Assembly: GCA_037783415.1 (NCBI GenBank)
Contig: JAZGTN010000064.1
Coordinates: 2,529,001-2,593,000 of the forward strand
DNA: 64,000 nt
Reading direction: 5' to 3'
Origin: Leptasterias polaris
Taxonomy: Eukaryota; Echinodermata; Asteroidea; Forcipulatida; Asteriidae
How positions within the stretch are numbered: position 1 is the first letter of the stretch; each line of letters begins with the position of its first letter. Made by a program: the position numbers and the translations under genes. Under the pieces are notes generated by a model, which was not told the DNA's origin, did not search any database, and was given only the letters and a program-made list of their open reading frames with translations. This document shows, in pieces, positions 50,001 through 62,000 of this stretch.

Positions 50001-53000
50001 TTGATCTTGAAATACATCCCCCCATGAACTGATCAAGGACAGGTACCCGGTACATCTTGAAGGAATACATTTTCCATGGACAGATCAAACATGCAGGGGG
50101 TACAACCTTTAGTTTGATTTGAAGGAAAAGACACAAAATAAAATTGTCAAAATGCTTAAATTAAAGCATGATGGTAAAAGATCATGATTTTATTTGAATT
50201 TTGAGCAGTGATTCCCATCATGTCTTCATAAATACTGGCTAATTTTGCCAATAAGTCATAAAACGCAAGACAGTAATTAACCCCCACCCCCCACATTTCT
50301 ACTGACTGCATGCATGTGTTGTTCCTGCTCTATGTTCACATTTACATTGAAAGGGTATTCATTGTACACGTATTACACTAGCACTATATTATGTACATGA
50401 ATGGAGGTAGAAAATCATGTTCGTTCATGTTTTTGTCAAGTATGGCCTACAACTTTTTTTGACAGCAGATATGAGATGAACTGATCAAACGAAGCATCAA
50501 TCAGTATTTTATTCATGAATCATTTTGTGGGCTTACCAGTCTGTGTTTAGCCGTCGATTATCAGGGTTTGGCTCGTCGTCTTCGGCCTGACGATCACCGT
50601 CACCGGGCTGTTACAGCAGGCACCGCCAAGTGGCTCGAACCGGTATGGCTGAAATCCTTTCGTGTATTATTCACGAACTTCACCCATTCCTTTGATTGAA
50701 ATTGAAATTGAACAAAATGAATCTCTGGATTCTTAGAACTATTTCTAGTGCATCCACCAACAACACATGAAGACGGCATTATTGTAGCTGATACACTAAA
50801 AAAAAAAAGCTTCGTAAAAACTTCATGCCTCTGCATGAAAACGCATACATAATACCATGGAGGTAGGAACACGGAATAACATGGCGTCTTTTGTTTACTC
50901 TCGGTTGCTCATGGGTAGTACGTCATCACTTTCGCTGGTTTACGAACCCGCTGGTACTATATCGTGGATTTCATTGTGGTTTTCAATGAATCTTTGCCGG
51001 GAACCAGTACAGGGCGGGAAATCTCAAAATCGAAGAATCGAGGTCTAATTTTTTCGGTCAAATTGCAACAAAATTATTTAGAGAAAAACATGACCACAAC
51101 AATAAATTTTTACCTGAACACAACATAAACAAGGTTCGATAGTAATTTTAATGTGTGACTTTTCGTTGTAGTCCATCTTTAACAGCTTCCATGAAATTGC
51201 ACCCAGATCGTTAGATGACATAGGGTTTTTTCCAAACGACGCCTTGGGCTTCGGATTGGTATTGGGCTTAACTAGGCTCCGTCGGTTATTGAGAAAATTT
51301 GACACTTTCCTTATGGGGCTTCAAAAATGTGGACCATGCCAAAGCCCAAGATGTAGTTTCGAAAAGGCCCATTCGTTACGAAGCCGTTGATGAAGTGCAT
51401 GGCATTGATTTCATCCATGGGGCCTAACATACTCACCCATGTATAACAACAAACCCCTGTAACATTCAAATATGCAAGATATTATATTATGGGTGCCCCA
51501 AAAGTGCACTTGGTGGATTATGTTTCTATACAAGTACGTTTGATTGATGGGCTGGCTATACACGTGGGCATCCCATCTAGTACGGAGTAACTGTTATGTT
51601 TTGGAATAAAATGGAAAGTCATTCTCAAATGTCACCTGCCCGGACAAAGATTCCAGTATCTGATCGTGATATGGAGAGAATAGAGGATTTGTAATTAAAT
51701 CCTAAAACGACACTTACATGGCTGTTACATTGGGATAATGGTTTTGACGTCGGTTTTCAAGTCTGTGGCACCGGAATATGGGGTCGTTTGAGTTGGGATG
51801 AAGCTGTTTCTAAGATTGGAAAGTATCTCAACTGCCGTATCAAGTTGCAGTTTTTTGTATAAATATTTTGCGGAGAAACTGTTTTCATACTCGGTAGGCC
51901 TACCCTCGGGGTATAATCTTCAAAGACATCGTGTCACAGTGCATTGTAACAAAATCAGGTCAACTGACTCGAAGAAAAGTTTTCGAGAAAGCAATTTTGA
52001 TCAATAGTGGAAACATTTCAATTCAACCAAAACGAGGCAGGTTCCCTTTTGGTGTAGCGATGATCAATATGCCTAACTCTACATTGAAAACATGGGTTTT
52101 GACATTTTGCTCTAGAATGCGGTGGTCGTGGGTGCAAATCACACACGAGTAGTATGCCCTTGTATTTTTCCCCATGCAGAAATGGGAAAGTAAATTGCTT
52201 ATCACACATCGGTGTAAGTTGGTGTAAATAGAATCTGAAAAAGGAGTGGATGCTTGATAAAGGTCTTTATAGAAAACTTACCAAGGCTTGTGTGTAGCAT
52301 TCCAATGTATGGAAGGACCACAATCACAGTTAAAAAAAAAGATTTCGTACATGTTAAACTATTTGCTTTACAAAAAGTGGGAAATGTTATGGAAACCACT
52401 TTTGGTATTGAAAGCGTACGTGGACATTAGATGTTTTTCTTTTTCACAGGACTACAATATTTCATTAGAATATCGTTTTTATTATCACCTCTCTGGTGGT
52501 AATGAAACTACACATGTAGCTCTGTACTTGGAGCCGGTTGGCCTAGAGAAGATTTAACAAGATGTCTTATGTATCCAAAACAAGTCAATCATGAATTCAT
52601 TTTGAAAACATTTGTTTTGCGGACACTCCTCAATTTGCCGCGCATGTTTAGTTTCTTTAATGCAACATGAAGGCCCAGATTGCAATACATTTAGTAATGA
52701 GTACATACAAATCTGTGGCGATGAGAACAACCGGGTGTTGACGGCCTTGTCAAGATGGTACATGTACACCCCCTCATGTATACTGCATTCAAGTGAACAT
52801 ATTTCAACATGATTAGATCACGAACGAGTGCACCAATTGATAAGATGTATATGTTTAGGAGCGAGCCAGCTGGTGTGTGGCCTCATCACACTGTGCGGTG
52901 TTTTTTTCCGGAGGGGGTGGGGCTCTGTTTAAAGGAGCCCGACGCCTGTATTTATCTAAAACTGCTTTGAAGCTGTTTGTTAAGCTGGTGGTCCAATTTT

Positions 53001-56000
53001 CTGCCTATTAAAAGGAAGGATGCTTAGTTTTAGCTTGTAACGCTCTCCTCTGCTTTTCACGAGGGGCATTTTTGTAAAACTCTCAAGCCAAACAAATTTA
53101 GACCTACTTTAGCTGAGAACAATCTTGCTTAGCAGGAACAGGTTACCAGCCAAAAACAAGCTAATGTATATTGTTTGTGACTGGTTTCCTGCTAATTTTG
53201 TTCAGCAGAAAAAACCCCTTGCTAAGCATGCATTTTCTGCTTTTAACCGCTTGATGAAATTGGGCCCCAGATGGTTTTGCGGGCACCTGCTTGTTTGTGT
53301 TTGATTGTATGTTATGTGCCGTAGCATTTAAACACACAACAGGAATTGTTTCTTCGAAATGTGAACTGAACATTTTGTTTGATGTCTATGTTCAGTCGTA
53401 AAGTAAATACTTCTTTAATTGGCTTTACAATATTTGAATTGGCTGCAGTAGGGCATTGACTGCTATCGAATGAATTATGCGCAAATGCATTCTGTATGCG
53501 TTCCTTGGACACTGAATGCATACACAGACAACGTACAGAGAAAACGCCTAAGTGCTCAGATACACAGTTCAAAATCCCCATCTGACGTATTGCATCATTT
53601 AAAAATAACAAAACCGTCAGTTCAGTGCTACAAGGTAGTTATTTGCAATTTCATGTCCGTGAAAGGGCATTACAATACATGAAACTACCGTCTAGAAATC
53701 TGGAAAAAAGTCCTAAATCCACAACAACAAAAAATTCTTGGAAAATTAATGTTTGTTCTGGCCAAACATCTATTGTGGAGACTACCTTTGTTCAAAAACT
53801 CAATTTAGGAGCTCAAAAATACAGAAAAGAAATTAAATGAAGTCGACACAAACTGCACTGAGAACCATATACTGTCTGGAACCACAGTAAGCCACGCCCA
53901 CCTCACACAAACTGGAAGCACTGATTAAAAGAAGCCCATGAGTTGCATTGAGCTAGATTTTCTTTTCTTTGCTGATTTATGCACCAAAAGTTGCACATAA
54001 TTGGACTTAGATTTTACATGTGATCTTTAAAGACCGAGGTCTTCCCAGAATTAAAAGTTGTCATTAAAAATGTCTCTGAACGACTAAGTGTGATTTTTGG
54101 TGTAATTTCGTCAAATCATATGCCAGCTTTGGAGCTGGGCCAAATTTCATAGAACTGCTTAACGGTGAGCAAATGTTTGTGCTAACTGTAGCAAAAAAAT
54201 TGTAAGCACAAGCGTATTTCACAGGTTAGCAAGAAAATTAGGTGGCCACCTTGCGCGTTCACCATGGACTTGTTACGTCATTCATATTCATACAGTAAGC
54301 ACAGGAAGGTTAGCATGCCTTTTCGTTTGCTTATACGGTTAGCAGCGCTATAAAACAAAAACTCGTACAGTATAGGCACAAAATCGGCCGTTAAGCAGCT
54401 CCATGAAATTGGGCCCTGGAAGTAGCTCAAACTTTGGGTATGTATAGCAGAAACGCAGGCGTGTGACACAATGACTGCTCAACAGGCCCAAATAACAAAT
54501 TAAAAACCCTTTTTTTTTTAAGAAGAAAAAATAAACACCCACCTGATCATGTTCAATTTGTTTTTCTCATTCCGAAATAAGGTAATAAGTGAGCGAGACA
54601 TTCTTGGTACCCAACTCGTGCGCCGTAACGATGAGCTGGCTCTACTCTACGAGAAGATCAAGATTCAGCAGTCCACGCTGGCCAAGGGAGAGATGCAGTA
54701 CCGGCAGCGCCTGGAAGATGTACGTCTCCTGAAATTGGAAATCAAGAAACTGAGAAGGGAGAAGAATATTTTGAACAAGAGTGTTGCCAATGTCGATGAT
54801 CTGAGGTACTTTTTAGGAATCTTTCTGTATTACTATTATTATTATTATTATTATTTTCCAATTCTTTGGACAATACAATACAATGTAGGGTGTCATGGCC
54901 GAGTGGTTAAGAGCATCGGATTCAAGTTCTGGTGAGTTAGTCATCGGGGTGTGGGTTCGAGTCCCGGTCATGACACTTGTGTCCTTGAGCAAGACACTTT
55001 GCTATAATTGCTTCTCTCCACCCAGGGGTATAAATGGGTACCTGCAAGGGTAGAGGTTGATATTGTGTTTGAAAAAGCCTTCGGAGCGCCACGGCAGCCC
55101 AGGGCTGTATACTCCCCAGGGAGCTGAGAAAGATTACAGGAATGTTATTGGCCCAATGACCAGGGCACTAATGTAAAGCGCATTGATACGTTATTGTAAA
55201 ATGCGCTATATAAGAACTAGTTATTATTATTATTATTATTAATATTACGAGCAGAAGTGGCCAGGGAAGGGCAGAACTTAAACAAAAAAACTTTAATCAA
55301 AAGAGTTGGCCCTCCCAGACCCTCATTTTAAAGGGTGTGTACAACATTGGTAAGATTGAAAATGTTCACAGATTTGCACACAACGTACATGGTATAAAGA
55401 TGGTCAGGGTGGAAAACTGCCCTTGAAATAGTTTTGCTTGAAATGCCATAGTTTTTAGGAAATGAGTATTTAAAGGTGATATAACATCTGATGTTTGAAA
55501 ACAGTGAAAACATACAATGGGGTCTTTCACTGTTTTCTCATGACTCCATGACTCCGAAACTTTTACAGGTTTGTTATATCATGTACAGTGTATGTTGGGT
55601 CACATTAAGTGTGGATACTGGTCTTTGACAACAACACCAATGTGCACCCTTTAAACAATCAAACTTGAGAATATAAAATACACAGAAATATAAAAGTTTA
55701 AATAAAAAGTAAAACAAAATAGCAAGTAAAATAGATGCCATGATACCTACAGCAGTGTATAATCTTCCTATCTTGTTTATCTTAACTTCATGCAATTCAG
55801 CCCAGAATGAATGTTAATAAACCATTAGAAATAATATTGAATGGCCAAGCGTTCTAGTGCACTGGACTCAAGCTCTCGTGCTTTTTATTTAGCTGAGTGC
55901 GATGGGTTCGAGTCCCGGTCTTGACACTTGCGTCCTTGAAACCCCCGCAGTGAGGGCCGCTGTCAGTACGATGTTTTAATATTTCCACTGTCTTAACCAC

Positions 56001-59000
56001 ATCATGTCCAATGGTCATCCAAGCCACATGGCCTAGAGGGGGTGTCACTCAACAGGGGCCAGGGGCCGGACAAAACTCTACCAGCATCCTTTGTGTACAA
56101 AATCAGTATGTCATTTGTCAAAAGGGGAAACCAAATTATCAGACTTACTTAATTAAGCAAACAAATAAGGTTAAATTAACCTAGGAAATACCTGGACATG
56201 TAAACAAGACATTTAGAGAAAAATATATTATATCGTTGAAAAAGAAGGAAAAAAACCCCCCTCTTTAACCTTTGGAAAAAGCTTGGCAGCATGTGCTGAC
56301 TCGTACCATGAGGGCAGTTCAACCAAAGAGGTCCCTCACTTGAGCGTTTTAAGCAAGGTACTTGACCTTTATTGCTTCGTCCTTCGGATGGGACGCAGGC
56401 CTTAGGTCCCATGTGATGTGTAATACAAACAAAAAACATTACACTTATTGTCAAGAGAAAGGTTTTCCCCCGGTGTTTCTGGCACGGTTGGCTGCAGAAT
56501 GCACCTTGCTTTACTGATAAGGTACTGTAGTACATGAGTCAAAACATTTTCAAAAACTTGGCTCACCAGTCTTAAACATCATTAGTGCTTTGAGATGCCC
56601 ATAGATAAATTGCTATATAAGAACTGATATTTTTTGATTTTGTTATAAACACCCTTCCTGTTAAACGTCATCTCATGGCAACCAACGTCCTTGAACAATT
56701 TATTATCGTTTGTCACTGTTATCACTCTGCCTCCATCTTTGTTAGGTTCTTGTAATTATGAACAATGATAAACTGCAGAAACGGGGGCCGTCAAGCACGC
56801 GAGAGACAATACTGTGGAGAGATCTAATGGGTCCGAAAAGTACAACCCTATGAAGAAAATCATCAATAATAAAACACAGTGATGAATTGTGGGAAAGTAG
56901 ATCTATTGTGCTGGTTTGTGATGTGGCTTAGATTAACCTTTTCACATTTCGGCCTGACGGCAAGTACCTATATTTGATGTAGATGTGACTTTTTTTGTTC
57001 AAGGTGAAACATCTTCAAGGACAGAATGGTGGAGATCCTGGACTCTGTTTTTTTTTTAGAAACATGACACCAAAACTGCTTGGGTCGAACTGGGGTCAAT
57101 TTCATAGGGGTGTACCCCACTAAATAGGGAGAAAACAGATCGTCGTCCTCATTAATATTTTGTAGGCCCTTATAAATTCTCTGTTGGACAGACTTGAGAG
57201 CCCAATAAAAGGGATACAGCGCATGTAAACAAATTGCCAAAAATTGTGACCTGGGGGTTGTTGACTTCCAAGTATTTTGGATGACATAGGCCCTGAAATA
57301 AATTGTCCTATTTGCCGAGAGGTGTTAGGGACATTTTTTAAGATTGATGCTCGGACTTTTGGAAAATTACACAGGTGCAGGGGTGTTTTTATTTTGACGG
57401 GGAATAACTCGACAGGCCCAGGGACTCCCCATATAAAATTGGGCAGAGGATAAAAGTTCAAGAGTCAATGTATAAGTTCCCTATTACAGCAAAAAGCTGT
57501 GAAACTTTGAAGTGTTTTTTGTGTATTTTTGAATATTTAGCATAAATACATTGATTGCTATGGGAAGTGTGTTTAGTAGGGTGCAACCATAGAGCTGCTC
57601 AAGCAGAAAATATTGCTTAACAATTTGCTGCTAAGCGAAAATGAGCAGTCACAAACTGTACATGTGGCATGGTATTTTGGCTGGTTGAACTTATAGCAAC
57701 TTTTTTTATGCTTATGCATATTTATGATATTGGGCTTGTTTGGGAGCCTGTCTTCTGAGATAACTTACGGATGTATTACTCGACAGTCTACAAGAATTTT
57801 ATTTCTTTCAATTTAATGTGGGAAAGTAGATCTATTGTGCTGGTTTGTGATGTGGCTTAGATTAACCTTTTCACATTTCGGCCTGACGGCAGGTACCTAT
57901 ATTTGATGTAGATGTAACTTATATGGGGTGTCGTGGCCGAGTGGATAAGAGCACCGAACTCAAGCTCTGGTGTTTCTGTTCAGCAGAGTGTGGGTTCGAG
58001 TCCCGGTCGTGACACTTGTGTCCCTGAGCAAGACACTTAACTATAATTGCTTCTCTCCACCCAGGGGTAAAATGGGTACCTGTGAGGGCAGAGATGGTTC
58101 TTGTGATGGATTTAGCCTAGTAGCGCATATATTGCAGCATAGGCTGTATACTCCCCAGGGAGCTGAGATGGTTCAGGATTGGAATAAAAATGGCCCAGTG
58201 ACCAGGGGTAATAATATGCGCCTCGGAATAGGCTACCTAGATAGATGGCGCTTTATAAATGCATGATATTATTATTATTATTAATGTATCCCGGCTCACC
58301 TAATCAATGACCATTTGCCACTCCAGACGAGAAGTCTACCACCTCCAGCGGGAGCTCCTACGGGAGAGAACCCGCTGCAAGGCGCTAGAGGAGGAACTGG
58401 AAAACCCCATGAACATCCACCGCTGGAGGAAGCTGGAGGGCTCTGACCCCAGCACCTATGAGATGATTCAAAAGATCCAGACGCTGCAGCGGCGTCTTAT
58501 CCAGAAGACCGAGGAGGTGGTGGAAAAGGAACTTCTGATTCAGGTTAGTGTTGTTGTTGTTGTTGGTTGTTTTTCGTTGTCAGGAGCTTTTGATGACTAC
58601 TGACCTAATTTTTTGAACTCTTAATCTTTTGGGTGACCTGGCCTGGGGAGCTGTTCCAAGTCAATAATAATGTACGATTGTTTTATTTAAACCCACAACC
58701 TTTGTCATTCTAGAGCAGATGTCTTACCAGGAGAACACTGAGCTTGCCCAATAGAGGGAGTTCGAATCCTATATTTTAGTAGCGAGGCCTACCGCATGGA
58801 CATGGTTGGACACTAAAATACAAAGCAAGACATATTCTTGAATAAATCCATGTGGTGAAAATCGGATGCAATTATAACACACTTGTGTATTCAATTAACA
58901 ATCTCTTCTCAAAGAGACTGCTCACAATGCATAGCAAAATTGACTGTACTGCCATTAAAAACTTCATTTGTGCAGCCTGCATTTTACATGAAACTCAAAC

Positions 59001-62000
59001 GGGAAATGTCATCCAGCTCGTATGTGAAAGAGATAAAAGTTAACTCATTCTTGTAATCTGTCAGAACATTGTTTAAAGAAATATTAATAAATATCATCCA
59101 AATCGAAGTAAATCACTGACAAGTTATCCCATCCAGTGCTGCTGTACCGATACACTTTCATTAAAAAAAAATCAAAAATCCACGCCATCTGTGGCACATT
59201 CTGTTTTGCATCGTCAGTTATGTGGGAGTAACCAAACATTCCCACATTTTTCAATTATCAACCAATGACACTTTTTTTTACTTCAATTTTTTGGGGGCGA
59301 TGTCCCTCTACGGTTGTCATTGTGTTTATTTTGTGGGTTTTTGACTCGTTTTGCTCAACATCTTAAGTTTTCCATCATGTTTTTGTTATAACATTGCTGT
59401 GTTTTTACCTTGTATGCTCTTTTTGTTCACGTCACGTTTCATGTTGTTTCGGTAAAAAAATAATACTGCTTATAATTACAAATTTTGCCTGTTTTCAAAA
59501 CCCATGTTTTGATTCACTACAGAAGGTTTTAGAAATACCTCCAGCTGAGACAACTATGAAACTGAGCATCTTCAGATCAAACATCGCTCAAGTTTTGTCC
59601 AAACATAGAGAAAGATATTTAAGTGGGGGAATTTGTTTTTCCTTTTTTAGACATTGTTATTTTTCCTGCAGTGTTATTTTAATGGTGTTGTTCAGGGTCT
59701 GTTATATCGCCAGCCATTGTATCAATTATTGTTATTTTTTTCGTGGGACATATTTACCTGGGCTGTGTCAAAGACTGGAGTACACATAAAGAAGAAAACG
59801 GCAGACATAAAAATGTAGAAACGGGTCATTAGTTTTTTTCTTGGGTTCATATCAGCCTGTTTTTGTCTTGTTGACACAAGCAGGACAGATGGAAGTGAAG
59901 CTTTGATTTCCCATGTTACATGATGGCCGGCGGTTATGATTGCCGTTTATTTGCGATATTGTATTTGTTTGAAACGATTCGGGGCTACATGTAATTAAAG
60001 GCTTGCTGCCGTCTTGGAACAAAGGAGATGTATGGGGAGTGTCATGCGTAGGGTGCTTGTTATGCTCAACGAAGTGGACAGAAAAGATACGCCCCTTTGA
60101 AGAAGGTTCATTTTGTTAGAACATGAAAATGGGTCCTCTGTGTGTAAAACTTGTCAAAACGAATCAAAATATGTATGTGCACAGAAGATAATCAGCCTGT
60201 AAACTGTTCTTCTGATAGAATGACGAAGGTCCTGGGTTCAAATCCCACTCAAGTAGGGCACTCTAAAAAAAAAAAAAAACCCGGGTCAGAATTGACCCGA
60301 ATTCCGGGTCTCCAGGTGCCTGATCCGGGTCTCCAGGTGCCTGACCCATTTCTGTGTCAGGGTAACCCGAAAAGTGGTCAAAAAGTGTGATTTCTACCTC
60401 GGATTATGCGTCAGTTTGACCCACTTCTGGGTCATTTTGACACAGATTTTGGGTCAGCCTAACCCCGAAATGGGTCACGCCCCCTGGGACCAAGAATCCT
60501 GGTCTATTGTAATCCAGATTTCTTTTAAGAATGTATGCCTGTGGATTTCGATTATACAGACTTTTTTTTTCTCACAGGACTCGCGGGAAAGCACCGTCTA
60601 TAATACAGTGCTTATCACTCATTGGTGTAAGGGTAAAACACAATTGGTATTCTTAATCCTTCCGATGCAAATTTAACATCCTATATACATGTACAATGAA
60701 AATGTCATTAGTTATAACTGTATACATTATCTTCGCACACCTTGGTGGTTTTGGAGTATTTATGTCCAAATGAAGCAGTTATTCACAGCATGGACAGCAT
60801 TTCAATTCAATACAAGTCAAATGTATATTTCAAGGACATACATGTAACAATGCGGATTGGAAAAAAATACACACATTTGTAACTTTTTAAAATCCAGTCT
60901 TTTTGCCAGCGGATTTGTCTTTGTCAAGACAAGCGGTGAGCTACTGGCCCTTGAATATAAGAACGCCTCAAACTTAACATTTCCCTTGAAACATGAACCA
61001 AGACGATTTTTGTTGACGTGAAAGATGAAGTCATCAAACGAGTAAATAAATAGAAACGGACAGCATATCAAATTAAATAGTGCACGAGCTCATTGCAGTT
61101 GCACTATGTATGTTTCTGTTCAGTGCTTTTTGCCATATGTTGGAGGAACAAAAAACAAAAACAAAACGACAACCCCCTAACATGACATTAATCAAGAAGA
61201 TCGGACATTATCAAATCCATACTTGTCAGAATACTTTCTATTTGAGCAAGGCCTTTAAAGGTGCATCTCCTCAAACGTGTGTTCAGAAGCACCGAAACAA
61301 AATTGAGACCATTGACTTTAAACAAGAGGTGGCTCTTCTAAAATTCTTCATTCACATACAACTGACAAATTGACCCTCTGGACTGAATGTCTCGAACATT
61401 GCTGTGCGGGAGATTTGGTTTAGTTTTCCATCGAAACCTGGACTTCTGCCGGACAGAGGCTTGCAGCCCTGACTGAATTTAATTATGCACATACAACTGA
61501 CAAGTTCACCCTCTAGACTGAATGTGTCTAAAATAGCTGTGCAGGAGAGCTGGCGGCAAGAGGCTCGTAGCTTTAACCTGACAAAATATATTTCTTCGCA
61601 TATAACTGACAAATCCCCCCTCGCCAAAATGGTTGCCTCAAACATCGCTGTGCAGGAGAGGTGGGTTGGTTCTTATCGAAACCTGGACTTCTGACGGAAA
61701 GAGCTACGAGGCTTGCAGATTTGCTTATTATACTTTTACTCTAATGTATCCTTTACTTACAACTGACAAATTCCTCCTTGCTCTACGGGAGAGTCGGGTT
61801 CGCTCTTATCGAAACATGGATTTCTGACGTAAAGAGGCTTGCATAGTGTGTGCCTACATGACTGCCTCGTCCCATGCTCTTTGGACCATGTGACACAAAT
61901 TAATTCCATTGTGTGACTAGGCGCTTTTTACCTTACGCACGCTTCTGTACACGCTTCTGTACGTGTGAAAACAAAATTGCAACAGAAAATCAATCTTTGC

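Larger units (their letters stand above)
37318..54581. other. CFAP58 intron 11, 17.3 kb
   Basis: The largest intron. Apart from the MITEs, one SINE and the THAP fragment listed separately, I see no supported gene on either strand. It contains several homopolymer runs: G near 38153-38168, A near 41126-41140 and 43421-43440, and G near 42842 and 49821. Confidence 0.5.

Noticed and set aside
57927..58013. A functional tRNA-Leu gene
   Set aside because: The cloverleaf-like head continues into a SINE body with a (ATT)n tail and recurs in many copies; it is a SINE promoter.
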